DNA from: Paenibacillus humicola
GTDB taxonomy: Bacteria; Bacillota; Bacilli; Paenibacillales; Paenibacillaceae
Length of the DNA: 64,000 nt
Assembly (NCBI RefSeq): GCF_028826105.1
Contig: NZ_JAQGPL010000001.1
Coordinates: 1,886,501 to 1,950,500 of the forward strand
Direction of reading: 5' to 3'
Shown here: positions 1 to 9,507 of the stretch, piece by piece
Numbering within the stretch: the first letter of the stretch is position 1
Layout: each line of letters starts with the position of its first letter
Program-made: the position numbers and the translations under genes
Notes under the pieces: generated by a model
The model's input: the letters and a program-made list of their open reading frames with translations, nothing else
The model's database searches: none
Told to the model about the DNA's origin: nothing

Positions 1-573
1 CGGATGAACGATTTTCAGTTCATGAATGCGCTCGCCAAGGAAAACGATTATGATTTTTTCGTCGTCGGCAAGAAGCTGTTTTTCCGCAAGCCTAACCAAT
101 CGAAGACGCCGGTCCTGACGCTTATGTACGGCAAAAACCTGCGCAGCTACTCGGCCAGCGTCGACATTTCGAACCAGGTCAGCCAGGTGATCGTGCGGGG
201 CTTCGATATGAAAACGTCGCAGGCGATCGAAGCGCAGGCCGGCCAGATCGACATTATCGGGACGAACTCGCGAACCGGGAAAGACATCATGAACGGTCTC
301 GCCTCGTATACGAAGGAATACGTCTATACGAACAGCCGCACGATGCAGGAAGCGCAGGAGCTGGCGAATGCGCTCATGAACGAGCGCGCAATGGATCTCG
401 TGACGGGCTCCGGCGAAAGCATCGGCATCCCGGAAATTCGTGCCGGCCGCTATATCAAGCTGGACGGGCTCGGCGCCAAATTCAATCAGCCGATGTATTT
501 GAAGCAGGTCAGTCACAGCATTTCGGCTTCCGGGTATTTGACGTCGTTCGAAGTGGGGGGCAATGCGATATGA
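1..573 (+). CDS. eCIS baseplate hub protein, phage late control D (gpD/gp27-like), C-terminal part
   Basis: The reading frame is open to the first base of the window, so only the last 190 or so codons are present; the family is usually about 350 residues. The visible part has the look of the second half of phage late control D / Afp7-type proteins: a beta-rich segment with FFVVGKKLFFRKP, then VSQVIVRGFD and a terminal domain ending in FEVGGNAI. In contractile injection systems this protein forms the trimeric hub that joins the inner tube to the spike. Its stop overlaps the spike start by 4 bp (ATGA), which indicates translational coupling. The assignment rests on sequence style plus the unmistakable downstream baseplate genes. 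Confidence 0.8.
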   Translation, partial: RMNDFQFMNALAKENDYDFFVVGKKLFFRKPNQSKTPVLTLMYGKNLRSYSASVDISNQVSQVIVRGFDMKTSQAIEAQAGQIDIIGTNSRTGKDIMNGLASYTKEYVYTNSRTMQEAQELANALMNERAMDLVTGSGESIGIPEIRAGRYIKLDGLGAKFNQPMYLKQVSHSISASGYLTSFEVGGNAI

Positions 574-1286
574 TGTTCGACATGGGCAGCGGGGGAAGGG
601 ACGAGTCCGGCTTCGTGCAAGGCGTTATGCTGGCAGTCGTGACGAATAACAACGACCCCGAGAAGCTTGGACGGGTGAAGCTGAAATTTCCGCACCGGGA
701 AATCGAGCAAGAGTCCGATTGGGCACGCACCTTGACGTTTATGGGCGGCAAGGACCGGGGCAGCCTGTTCATTCCCGAGGTCGGCGACGAGGTGCTGGTG
801 GCGTTCCATATGGGCGATTTCAGCCAGCCTTACGTCATCGGTTCCTTATGGAGCAAGACGAATCCGGCACCTTCCGGGGCGGATGAGAAAAACAACATTC
901 GCAAAATCAAATCGCGTTCGGGGCACGAGGTGATTTTTGACGATTCGGACGGCAGCGAGAAAATAACGGTCAAGACGAAAAAAGGGCATAAAATCGAGTT
1001 CGCCGACCAGAACGACGAAATCAAGCTGACCGACCAAAGCGGCAACCATAACGTCACGATTAGCGGCTCGGGCGCGGGCAACGTCACGGTCAAAAGCTCA
1101 TCCACCAAGCTGGAAATTACCGGCCAAGGCGACATTACGCTGTCAAGCGGCAAGTCCATTACGGTCAAATCGGCGCAGGTTAACATTGAAGCGCAGGCGG
1201 CGCTGAGCCTCAAGGGCGGTGCGACGGTCGACATCAAGTCGGACGGCATCGTCAACATTAAAGGCTCGCTGGTCAAAATCAATTAA
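570..1286 (+). CDS. eCIS spike protein (phage baseplate assembly protein V / VgrG gp5-like)
   Basis: A 238-residue protein. Residues about 15-100 are the gpV/gp5 OB-fold (GVMLAVVTNNNDPEKLGRVK, then VGDEVLVAFHMGD and PYVIGSLW). The remainder is a repetitive beta-helix rich in VTVKS/ITLSSG/VNIEAQ strands, the needle that pierces the target membrane. This is the Afp8 position of an eCIS. The ATG overlaps the hub stop by 4 bp, and a G-rich ribosome site lies inside the hub gene; a second ATG follows immediately and cannot be excluded as the start. It lacks the long C-terminal effector extension of evolved VgrGs, so cargo is probably carried elsewhere. Confidence 0.92.
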   Translation: MMFDMGSGGRDESGFVQGVMLAVVTNNNDPEKLGRVKLKFPHREIEQESDWARTLTFMGGKDRGSLFIPEVGDEVLVAFHMGDFSQPYVIGSLWSKTNPAPSGADEKNNIRKIKSRSGHEVIFDDSDGSEKITVKTKKGHKIEFADQNDEIKLTDQSGNHNVTISGSGAGNVTVKSSSTKLEITGQGDITLSSGKSITVKSAQVNIEAQAALSLKGGATVDIKSDGIVNIKGSLVKIN

Positions 1287-1303
1287 AGCGGGAAGGTGAG
1301 CGC

Positions 1304-1702
1304 ATGGCCTCCTTTTTGGGAAAAGGGTGGAAATTTCCGATCGAGGTCGACGGGACGACCGGCCGGATTAAAATGGCGGAGCATGAGGACGACATCGCCG
1401 AGGCGATCCGCATCATTTTATCGACATCGAAAGGCGAACGCGCCATGCGGCCGGATTTCGGCTGCGGCATCCGGCGGTTCGTGTTCGAGACGACAGACGA
1501 AACGACGCTGCGGCTGCTGGAAACCGACGTCCTGGACGCGATCCGGGTCTGGGAGCCCCGCGTGCACGAGGTGGAGGTGCGGGCGATCCGGGATCAGGCG
1601 GCGCCGGGCAGGCTGCTGCTGAACGTTTCGTACGTCGTCCGGAGCACGAACAACCTGTTCAATCAGGTGTACCCCTTCTATTTGGATGAAGGGACGAAAT
1701 AA
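1304..1702 (+). CDS. eCIS baseplate wedge protein, GPW/gp25 family
   Basis: A 132-residue protein starting MASFLGKGWKFPIEV, with the gp25 hallmarks: EDDIAEAIRIILSTSKGERAMRPDFGCGI in the middle and a C-terminal VSYVVRSTNN strand. gp25 connects the hub to the wedge and nucleates sheath assembly. Its length matches the family (about 130-140). A good Shine-Dalgarno (GGAAGGTGAG) sits 7 nt before the ATG, 17 nt after the spike gene. It is part of the same co-directional baseplate operon. Confidence 0.93.
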   Translation: MASFLGKGWKFPIEVDGTTGRIKMAEHEDDIAEAIRIILSTSKGERAMRPDFGCGIRRFVFETTDETTLRLLETDVLDAIRVWEPRVHEVEVRAIRDQAAPGRLLLNVSYVVRSTNNLFNQVYPFYLDEGTK

Positions 1703-1726
1703 CGCAAAAGGCGGAAACGACGGACG

Positions 1727-4700
1727 ATGACGAATCCTACCCGCTACGGCGGCTTGCCCCTGGCGATCGACAAGCGCGACATGGCCGCTTTCGTGCGCTG
1801 GATGAAGGAGGCGGCTCCTTACTATACGCCGGAATGGCGGTTTTCGCCGGACGATCCGGACGCGGGCACGGCGCTCTTTTATTTGGCCGCCGATATGCTG
1901 CAGGAGAACGTGAAGCGGCTGAACCGCGCGCCGCAAAAAAACTTCATCGAATTTCTGAATCTGCTGCAAACGAGACTTCAGCCGGCCCGTCCCGCTTCCG
2001 CAAACGTCGTGTTCCGGCTGAGCGAAGGCGCGTCAACCACGGTCTGGATTCCGAAAGGGACCCAGCTGACGGCATCCGGCGGAGCCGGAGGAGACGAGCT
2101 CATTTTCGAGACGGACCGGCCGATGCTGGTTACGCCCGCTAGGCTGACCGAATTGTTCAACGTCAGCCCGGCGCTTGACCGGATTGCGCTTTCCGCCGAT
2201 TTCGCCGCTGCAGCTGCCGGGGATCCCGTAACGGCCGAAAACAAGCCGCCGGAAGCCGTCAAGCTGTTCGATGCCGCAGCCGGCGACAACCTGCAGGAGC
2301 ATGCGCTGTATGTACGGCACGACGATCTGCTGCTGGCGACGCATCCGGCCAAGCTGCGCGTGGAGCTGGAGCATACGACGAAGCGCTTCAAGCAGGAGGA
2401 GCTGGCCGAAGCGCTGGCTGATCTCGATCAGCTGGAATGGTCCTATTTTTCGGGCGGGGAATGGCTGCCGTTCGACGGTGTCGCGAAGGGTCCAGGCTCC
2501 GTTACGCTTGTGAAGCGGGCGGTTCGTCCGGTCGACAAGACCAATGTCGCAGGGCTTGAAGGGCGCTGGCTGCGCTGCCGGCTGAAGCGATGCGGGGACA
2601 AAGCGAATCCGCTGCTGCAGCGCCGACTGGAGCTGGATAAAATCGGCGTTTCCGTCTCTTTTGACGCCGAAGCGGATTCCGAGGTGAACGGCATTCCGCC
2701 GACGATGCTCGTGTATAACGACATGGAGCTGAATACGGAGGGCTGCTATCCGTTCGGCGAGCATTTCGCTCCCTTTTCCACGTTTTATATCGGCAGCGAG
2801 GAAGCGCTCTGCAAGCGGGAGGGCATGCTGACCGTCAGCTTCGAGCTGCAGGCGAAGGCGAGCCCGCTCCGTACGGCGCCCGATCCGGAAATCCGCTGGC
2901 GCTTGATCATGCGCAGATCCGAGCTCGAGAAAAAGGATCCGCCGAAAATCCGCATCCAGCGGGTGCTGTGGGAATATTGGAACGGCAGCGGTTGGCTGAA
3001 AATTCCCGGCAGCCAGCGGTACGAAACGCTGTTCGCCGGGCTGCCCGAGGACGAAACGCTTGCCTGCACGGTCTCGTTTGAATGCCCGAAGGACTTGGAG
3101 CGGACGTTTGTCAATTCGCAGTACGATTATTGGATTCGCGTCCGGGTGACGGCGATGGACAATCTGTATGCGCCGGAAATGATTTATGTCGCCCCCTGGA
3201 TCGAAAAGCTGAAGCTGCGTTATGCCTACGGGGAGCGCAGCTTTCCCGCCGAGACGGCGCTCGTCTTCAACAACGCGGCGATGAAGGACCGGACACTCGA
3301 AGCCAGCCAGGGAGGGACCCCCTTCCAGCTGTTCGAGGAGATCGATTCCCGTTTCCCGGCGATGGTGCTGGGCTTCGACCGGCCGCCGCTCAAAGGTCCG
3401 ATCCGGCTTCATTTCTCGCTGCTTCCTTCGAAAATCGTTACGGACAGGCGGCCGTGGATCGAATGGGAAGCGCTCGTCAGGGACGGGACCGTGACGGAAT
3501 GGAAGCCGCTTCATGTGTTCGACGAAACGAACGGGTTGTCCGAGAGCGGCGCCATTCAATTCGTCGGACCGCCGGACATGATCCCCGCTTTCATGTACGG
3601 GCGCGAGCGGTACTGGCTGCGGGCCGTGAATCGCGACGGATGTTTCGATGCGGCGGAAGCGGCGACGCCGGCTGCGGAACGAATCGACTTCAATGCGGTT
3701 CCGGCGCTGCAGCAGCTGACGATTAACGGGGAAACGCCGGGGCGTACCCGAGGCGTCTATACGCTGTCCCAATCGCCGGTCATATCCGAGGAAATATGGG
3801 TTGACGAAACCGGCTTTTTGTCCGATTACGATCTGGCGCAGCAGATGCGCAGCATGCCTGACCGGTTTGACGTGCTGTACGATTCCGAGGGCAACGTGCA
3901 TCGGGTATGGGTCAAATGGGAAGGTGTCGATTCGTTCCTTGCCTCGGGATCGCACGACCGGCATTATGTGCTGAACGGCCCGGCCGGAACATTTACGTTC
4001 GGAAACGGGGTGAAAGGCCGGCAGGCTCCGCACGAAGGTCCGGACAGCGTCCGCGTCAATTACAAGGTAACGGCGGGCGGGAAAGGGAATATCGCCGCAT
4101 GGCAAATTACCGGCCTGCAGCAGTCGATCGCCTTTATCGCCGGCGCGACCAATCCGGATCCGGCCGGCGGCGGCTGCGACACGGAGCGGATCGAAGCGGC
4201 GCTCCGGCGGGGGCCGCAACGGCTGAAGCATCAGGGAAGAGCGGTAACGGCGGAAGATTTCGAGTGGCTTGCGCGCGAGGCATACCCGGGCCTGGCCAAA
4301 GTCAAGTGTCTGCCCAACCGCAATATTCGGATGGAACGAAGCCTCGGTTCGATCACGCTGGCGGTGCTTTCCGAAGCCGGCCGCCTGCTTTTTCCCGGCG
4401 TGAAGCGGCAGATCGAATCGTATATCGTGCAGCGGTCGGCGAATACGGTCTCGCTCGCGCCGGCCGTACAGGTGATCGAGCCGGCTTTTCTGGAGGTTTC
4501 CGTAAACGTACGCGTCACCGTCGAATCGATGAATGATGTGCTGGAAACGGAAACGGCGTGCCTGGCCAAGCTCGGCCAGTTTCTGGACCCGGTTCGCGGT
4601 CAGCTGGACGGAGCGGGCTGGGAAATCGGGGAGGCCATCCATATTTCGCTGTTTTATTCGCTGCTGAAATCGGTGCGTACGGTCAAAAACGTCGATCAGC

Positions 4701-4825
4701 TGTACATGTCGGTCGTCAAGCTGGAGGACGGCGAACGGAGCGAGATCGATCCGGCAAAACAAAGCTTGTACCCGCATGCGCTGGTCTGCAGCGGAACGCA
4801 CGTCGTCAAAGTGGATATCGGTTAA
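1727..4825 (+). CDS. eCIS baseplate wedge protein, gpJ/gp47-like (large, first copy)
   Basis: A 1032-residue protein of the putative baseplate assembly type (Afp11 position). The N-terminus (YYTPEWRFSPDDPDAGTALFYLAADML) is the conserved wedge-entry segment. The middle is a long beta-sandwich-rich insertion, and the C-terminal third carries the baseplate-J signature GNGVKGRQAP, then RLKHQGRAVTAEDFEWLA and VVQVIEPAFLEVSVNV-like strands. It forms the iris or wedge ring around the hub. A GGCGGA ribosome site precedes the ATG, 24 nt after gp25. It is followed almost directly by a second J-family gene, as in Afp11/Afp12. Confidence 0.88.
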   Translation: MTNPTRYGGLPLAIDKRDMAAFVRWMKEAAPYYTPEWRFSPDDPDAGTALFYLAADMLQENVKRLNRAPQKNFIEFLNLLQTRLQPARPASANVVFRLSEGASTTVWIPKGTQLTASGGAGGDELIFETDRPMLVTPARLTELFNVSPALDRIALSADFAAAAAGDPVTAENKPPEAVKLFDAAAGDNLQEHALYVRHDDLLLATHPAKLRVELEHTTKRFKQEELAEALADLDQLEWSYFSGGEWLPFDGVAKGPGSVTLVKRAVRPVDKTNVAGLEGRWLRCRLKRCGDKANPLLQRRLELDKIGVSVSFDAEADSEVNGIPPTMLVYNDMELNTEGCYPFGEHFAPFSTFYIGSEEALCKREGMLTVSFELQAKASPLRTAPDPEIRWRLIMRRSELEKKDPPKIRIQRVLWEYWNGSGWLKIPGSQRYETLFAGLPEDETLACTVSFECPKDLERTFVNSQYDYWIRVRVTAMDNLYAPEMIYVAPWIEKLKLRYAYGERSFPAETALVFNNAAMKDRTLEASQGGTPFQLFEEIDSRFPAMVLGFDRPPLKGPIRLHFSLLPSKIVTDRRPWIEWEALVRDGTVTEWKPLHVFDETNGLSESGAIQFVGPPDMIPAFMYGRERYWLRAVNRDGCFDAAEAATPAAERIDFNAVPALQQLTINGETPGRTRGVYTLSQSPVISEEIWVDETGFLSDYDLAQQMRSMPDRFDVLYDSEGNVHRVWVKWEGVDSFLASGSHDRHYVLNGPAGTFTFGNGVKGRQAPHEGPDSVRVNYKVTAGGKGNIAAWQITGLQQSIAFIAGATNPDPAGGGCDTERIEAALRRGPQRLKHQGRAVTAEDFEWLAREAYPGLAKVKCLPNRNIRMERSLGSITLAVLSEAGRLLFPGVKRQIESYIVQRSANTVSLAPAVQVIEPAFLEVSVNVRVTVESMNDVLETETACLAKLGQFLDPVRGQLDGAGWEIGEAIHISLFYSLLKSVRTVKNVDQLYMSVVKLEDGERSEIDPAKQSLYPHALVCSGTHVVKVDIG

Positions 4826-4840
4826 AGGGAGGTGGACGCC

Positions 4841-7147
4841 GTGCTGCCGTCGCCGAATTTGGACGACCGCCGGTTTGAGCAAATTGTGCGCGACGCGCGC
4901 AGCGCCATTCCGAAATGGCTGCCCGACTGGACGGATGAAAATGCGCACGACCCGGGCATCACGCTCGTCGAGCTGTTCGCCTGGCTCTCGGAAATGCAGC
5001 AGTACTATATCAATAGGATCCCGGAGCGGAGCCTGCTAAGGTTTTTGAAGCTGCTCGGAGAGAAGCCCGGGCTTGCCCGCGAGGCCCGGACGGAAGTAAG
5101 CGTCGGCGGCGCCGCTCGTGTTATGCCGCTGCCGGCGGGGACAAAGCTGGCGGCGCAGGATCAGCGCTTCGAGACGACGCAGCCGATCTCTCTCCATCCG
5201 GCGAAGCTGGAGCGCGTCATCGTCCGGACGGAGCGCGATGCGAACGACTATACGTCGACAAACGAGAACGGCGGCGTCTCGTTTTACGCCTTCGGGCCGG
5301 ACGCGCGGGCAGGCAGCCGGATGTATGTCGCCTTTGACCGGGAGCTTGCGGCGGGGACCGTGATGTCGGTTTATTTCGAGCTGCATGAGCCGGGCGCCGT
5401 CCCGTTTACTCCGCCGGCCGACGCGCGCCGCGACGTCATCCCTTCGGCCGCCGTTTCGTGGAAATATTACGGCATTTCGTCGGATACAGGGGCGGGCGGA
5501 ACAGCGGAGCCCGGCGAAGCCGCGCTCGCGGGAGGCTCCGGGTGGATGCCGCTCGAGATCGTGGAGGACGAAACGCTTCACCTCATGTACGGCGGCACGC
5601 TCACCTTTCGCGTTCCCGGACCGATGCGGCCGGTAATGGTGCATCCCGCGAACGACCGCGGCCGCTACTGGATCTGCGGTATGGTGGAGGAAGCCGGCTA
5701 TGAAAATCCGCCGCGAATCGAACATATCGCGCTCAATACCGTCCCCGCCGTGCAGCGGGATACCTTCAGCGAGCTGTTCCATGCGGACGGCAGCGGGGAG
5801 CCCGTCCAGAAGGTAACCGTATCCTCGTTTTTGGCCGCATTCGGCCACATTCGCGTTCAAACGCGGGAAAACGGCGGATGGCTGGAGTGGAGGGAATTTG
5901 CCGGACAACGTCCGGCAAGCGGGCGGGAAAACGGTCCGCTTGCAGGCGGGGCAAGGCTGTATCGCTGCGAGCAGCAAATCGATTCCGGCGAAGCGCATAT
6001 CGTCTTTAGCGGCGGAGATGGCCGGGCGGTTCCGCCGCAGGGAGCATCAACGATTCGGATTGTCGCTTCCGCGCCGGAGTTCGAAGCGATGCGGCTGCTC
6101 GGCCGGACAGACGGGCTGCCGGCGCAGCGCCTTACGGCCTACGATTGTCCGCTGCAGAACGGGCGCTTTATGCTGCAGATCGGATCGAAACGGCGAGGCG
6201 GCGAATGGCTTTGGGAAGATTGGACCGAAGTGGACGATTTTGACGGGTCGGGGCCGGACGACAATCATTTTGTGTACGACGAAACGAGCCGCGAAATCCG
6301 CTTCGGCGACAACGAACGGGGTCGTGTCCCGGCGGCAAGCGAAGAACCGAACGTGATCGTCATCGTCTGCAGCATCGGCGGCGGGACGCGGGGAAATGTG
6401 AAGCACGGCATGATCGACCGTTTTATCCACCCGTATTACGAAGAGGCCGGTCTTACCGTGACGAATCACGCTTTTGCCGGCGGCGGTAAAGAGCGGGAAT
6501 CGCTGCAGGACTGCATCGAGCGGGTGCAGACCCGGCTCTCGGAGCCGTTCCGCGCCGTGACGGGCGAGGATGTGGAACGGCTCGTGCTGCGTACGCCCGG
6601 CCTCCGGGTCGCCAGAGTGAAGGCGCTGCCGCTTTATTTGAAAGGGCTTCGCGATTATCCTCGCAGCCAGGCGCCGGGACAGCTGACCGTTGCGGTCGTG
6701 CCGTACAGTCCGGCGGCTGCGCCCGTACCGAGCAAAGGCTTCCTGCAAACCGTCCGGCGTCATTTGGACGAGCGCCGTCTCATCACGACCGAGGTGCATG
6801 TCATCGCGCCGGAATATATTCGGATTACCGTACATGCGGTCGCGATCGTCGAGCCCCACTTCGTCGACGAGGGCAGGCAGATGACGGCGGCGCTGAACCG
6901 GCTGCTGCAGCCGCTTGACGGCAATGACGGCTCCAAAGGCTGGCCGTTCGGAAGAACCGTGTACAAAGGCGATTTGTACGGCATTCTGAACGAAATGAAA
7001 GGCGTCGCCTTCATTCAGGAGCTGTGGCTGGATGCCGAAGGACAGCATTACAGCCGGACGCCGTCCGGGGATATCGAAATTCCGCCGTACGGGCTGGTCT
7101 ACTCGGGCGAGCATGAGGTCGAGCTGATCAGCAGGACCGATATTTAA
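4841..7147 (+). CDS. eCIS baseplate wedge protein, gpJ-like (second copy)
   Basis: A 768-residue protein with the same architecture as the preceding gene: N-terminal LPDWTDENAHDPGITLVELFAWLSEMQQYYINR, a long insertion, then RFGDNERGRVP and FRAVTGEDVERLVLRTPGL, the baseplate-J core. It corresponds to Afp12. I chose the GTG at 4841 because a strong GGGAGGTGG Shine-Dalgarno lies a few bases before it; the in-frame GTG at 4832 would sit inside that Shine-Dalgarno. It starts about 15 nt after the stop of the first J gene, so the two are surely co-transcribed and probably form heteromeric wedges. Confidence 0.86.
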   Translation: MLPSPNLDDRRFEQIVRDARSAIPKWLPDWTDENAHDPGITLVELFAWLSEMQQYYINRIPERSLLRFLKLLGEKPGLAREARTEVSVGGAARVMPLPAGTKLAAQDQRFETTQPISLHPAKLERVIVRTERDANDYTSTNENGGVSFYAFGPDARAGSRMYVAFDRELAAGTVMSVYFELHEPGAVPFTPPADARRDVIPSAAVSWKYYGISSDTGAGGTAEPGEAALAGGSGWMPLEIVEDETLHLMYGGTLTFRVPGPMRPVMVHPANDRGRYWICGMVEEAGYENPPRIEHIALNTVPAVQRDTFSELFHADGSGEPVQKVTVSSFLAAFGHIRVQTRENGGWLEWREFAGQRPASGRENGPLAGGARLYRCEQQIDSGEAHIVFSGGDGRAVPPQGASTIRIVASAPEFEAMRLLGRTDGLPAQRLTAYDCPLQNGRFMLQIGSKRRGGEWLWEDWTEVDDFDGSGPDDNHFVYDETSREIRFGDNERGRVPAASEEPNVIVIVCSIGGGTRGNVKHGMIDRFIHPYYEEAGLTVTNHAFAGGGKERESLQDCIERVQTRLSEPFRAVTGEDVERLVLRTPGLRVARVKALPLYLKGLRDYPRSQAPGQLTVAVVPYSPAAAPVPSKGFLQTVRRHLDERRLITTEVHVIAPEYIRITVHAVAIVEPHFVDEGRQMTAALNRLLQPLDGNDGSKGWPFGRTVYKGDLYGILNEMKGVAFIQELWLDAEGQHYSRTPSGDIEIPPYGLVYSGEHEVELISRTDI

Positions 7148-7213
7148 GGCAGGTTCATTTTTAAAGCAGATATTTGCAGCGGTCATGAAACGGCTTTCGG
7201 AGGAGGTGATGGA

Positions 7214-9310
7214 GTGGAACGGGAAACGCTATTTTTCTCCTTGAACAAACAGGCGGATTTCGAAAGCGGCGGCAGCGACAATTTGGAATGGACGCCGCAG
7301 GGCTTGCGAATCAAGCAGACGCAAAAATACGGCGTTCGCTCCACGCTGCGCCTGGGCGAGCTGGAAGGCTTTCCGGGGGCGCGCGATTTTGCCGTCGGGC
7401 TGTACGGCAGGCTGTTCGTGCTCGACGAAGCAGCCGATGTCTGGATATACGATCAGGACAACCGCTATCATGAAAAGCTGTTTCCTTCCGGCCATCAGCT
7501 GTTCGGAAGCCGTTCGATGCTTGCGGTGACCGGTGACATGCTGATCGTTGCGGATCCCGAAGGAGAGACGGTCCTCTCGGCGTTTGCAATCGGCAACAGC
7601 CAAAGGTACTGGACGCTTGCGGACTATGACGGAATCCGGATCCATCCGCTTGCGGCGGCTGCGGACGATACGTTTGTGTATGTCGTTATGCCTTTTGACG
7701 TCTTGACGACGGAGGACGGCGAGAGCATCGTGCCTGCGGAAGGCCGGATCGGGATCGTCCAAATCGACCGAAGCGGGCAATGCCGGGCCGTTATGACCGA
7801 CGACAAGTGGCAGGTCAAGACGGACGAGCCTCTGCGCGCAATGGACAAGCGCTTTTTCGCCGCCGTCGCCGGCGACAGCAGCGTGTACGTATTCGATACG
7901 GCGGATCATATTTTATACGGCTTCGAAAGCGACGGTGCGTTAAAATCGCGCATTTACCTGCCCTCCCTGCGGTTTGCCGGTCTCGCCGTCGATTCGCACA
8001 GCCAGCTCTATATCGGCGATTCCCGCATCATTGCGGACGAAGGCGAGGACGACCGGTTTATCCTAAACCTCGGGCAAACGGGCGAGTGGATCAACAAGGT
8101 GCCGGGCTTTCGGGGTAAAACGGACAAGCTGATGTTCGACGCTCGCGATCGGATGTTGATTTTGAACGAAGAGGAAGACACGGTGACCACGCTCGAGCTG
8201 CAGCCGCGAACGCAGGAGCGCGAAGAGACCGGCATGCTGGAGGGCGTCTGCCTGACGGCCGCGCTCGACAGCGCGGAGGCGGAGAACGTCTGGCACAAAA
8301 TGACGCTCGATGCCGATATTCCCGATGAAACGCAGCTGCACGTCTCCTACTTTTGCTCGGACCGCGACAGCTTGATCGTTAACGGCTCGTATACGGCGGT
8401 CGACGCCTTTATCCGCAGCCCGGGGCTCAGCATGAAGGAAAAGGCCGACGCGCTGGCGACCTTCTGGTCGCCGCCGGTCATTAACCCGCGCGACGCCTTG
8501 TTTTTTGGCGCAAAGGGGCGCTACCTGTGGCTGAAAATCGAATGGATCGGCAGCGAGCGGAAAACGCCTTCCCTGTCCAAGCTGCGGGTTTATTTGCCGC
8601 GAACGACGCTGCTGTCGCACCTGCCCGCCATTTACCAGGAGGACGCCAGCGGCTTCACGGAACGGTTCCTGTCGCTGTTTGGCACGATGTTCGACAGCAT
8701 CGAGGAGAAAATCGGCGAACTGCCGCGTCATTTTGACAGCGAGCTGGTGAGCGGGCCGTATTTGAAATGGCTCGGCGGCTGGCTCGGCATCGAGGTGGAT
8801 GAGCATTGGAGCGACGAGCAGATCCGCCGGTTTATCCGGGAGGCGCCGGAGCTGTACCGGTACCGGGGCACAAGGCGCGGCATCGAGAAAATGGTCGAGA
8901 TTTATACGGGTGCGAAGCCGTTCATCATCGAATATTTTCAATATCGCGCCATGCGGGAAGCTGCGGAGCTGCGGGAAATCACCGATCAGCTTTACGGAAT
9001 GCACCCGTGCAGCTTCTCCGTGCTGGTGACGACGGAGCAGGCGCCGACGGAAAAGCAGCGGATTATGCTGCAGCACATGCTCGACCAGCAAAAGCCGGCT
9101 TTTACCGAAGCGCATCTGATCGTGCTGCAGCCGTGGATGTACCTCGATATGCATACATACTTGGGCGTCAATACGCTGCTTTCCGAGCCTTCGCTGCTCC
9201 ATCTCGATCCGAACCGGTCGATGCCGAGCGACACGCTTATCGTCGACGTTGACCGCGACCATCGCATGGACCAGCATACGCGGCTCGGACTCGATTCCGA
9301 GCTGGAATAG
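7214..9310 (+). CDS. eCIS tail protein, gpI-like (TIGR02242 type) with N-terminal beta-propeller
   Basis: A 698-residue protein. Residues about 40-330 are NHL/SMP-like beta-propeller repeats (GLYGRLFVLDEAADVWIYD, SSVYVFDTADHILYGFESDG, LAVDSHSQLYIGD). Residues about 475-640 are the phage tail protein I-like domain, with LSHLPAIYQED, YLKWLGGWLGIEVDE and the RRFIREAPELYRYRGTRRGI segment typical of TIGR02242. In other systems this domain bridges baseplate and fibres; the propeller may be a protein- or glycan-binding module at the baseplate rim. It starts with GTG behind a perfect AGGAGGTGAT, 66 nt after the second J gene. It ends before a 650-bp repeat-bearing spacer. Confidence 0.85.
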   Translation: MERETLFFSLNKQADFESGGSDNLEWTPQGLRIKQTQKYGVRSTLRLGELEGFPGARDFAVGLYGRLFVLDEAADVWIYDQDNRYHEKLFPSGHQLFGSRSMLAVTGDMLIVADPEGETVLSAFAIGNSQRYWTLADYDGIRIHPLAAAADDTFVYVVMPFDVLTTEDGESIVPAEGRIGIVQIDRSGQCRAVMTDDKWQVKTDEPLRAMDKRFFAAVAGDSSVYVFDTADHILYGFESDGALKSRIYLPSLRFAGLAVDSHSQLYIGDSRIIADEGEDDRFILNLGQTGEWINKVPGFRGKTDKLMFDARDRMLILNEEEDTVTTLELQPRTQEREETGMLEGVCLTAALDSAEAENVWHKMTLDADIPDETQLHVSYFCSDRDSLIVNGSYTAVDAFIRSPGLSMKEKADALATFWSPPVINPRDALFFGAKGRYLWLKIEWIGSERKTPSLSKLRVYLPRTTLLSHLPAIYQEDASGFTERFLSLFGTMFDSIEEKIGELPRHFDSELVSGPYLKWLGGWLGIEVDEHWSDEQIRRFIREAPELYRYRGTRRGIEKMVEIYTGAKPFIIEYFQYRAMREAAELREITDQLYGMHPCSFSVLVTTEQAPTEKQRIMLQHMLDQQKPAFTEAHLIVLQPWMYLDMHTYLGVNTLLSEPSLLHLDPNRSMPSDTLIVDVDRDHRMDQHTRLGLDSELE

Positions 9311-9507
9311 GGGCGGATTACGTATAGGGAGCGTTTTAAGACAGGCGCCGGATTCGGCGCCGAAAATAGAGCGATTATTCCCTGGCCGGTACGTGCTAAA
9401 AACGAGACTGCCGCTGTATACGTAACAGTAAAGGCGGCCCCCGAGACCTGTTGGGTTGACGGTGAGGCAGCATTAGGCGCTTGCTCGAAAAGGAGCGTCT
9501 GCAAGAA
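9311..9507. other. Intergenic spacer before the 71-bp repeat array
   Basis: No convincing gene is present; the minus-strand ORF that crosses it runs antisense into the tail gene. It holds one perfect GC hairpin at 9344-9361 (GGCGCCG, loop GATT, CGGCGCC) with no T-tract on either strand, so it looks like an mRNA processing or stability hairpin rather than a terminator. No consensus promoter was found. Confidence 0.5.

Noticed and set aside
2033..4948. 971-residue minus-strand ORF opposite the first J gene
   Set aside because: Antisense shadow of a clear baseplate gene; Arg/His/Pro-biased composition typical of the complement of GC-rich coding DNA.
9344..9361. Rho-independent terminator after the gpI-like gene
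   Set aside because: The stem is perfect, but there is no T-tract on either strand.
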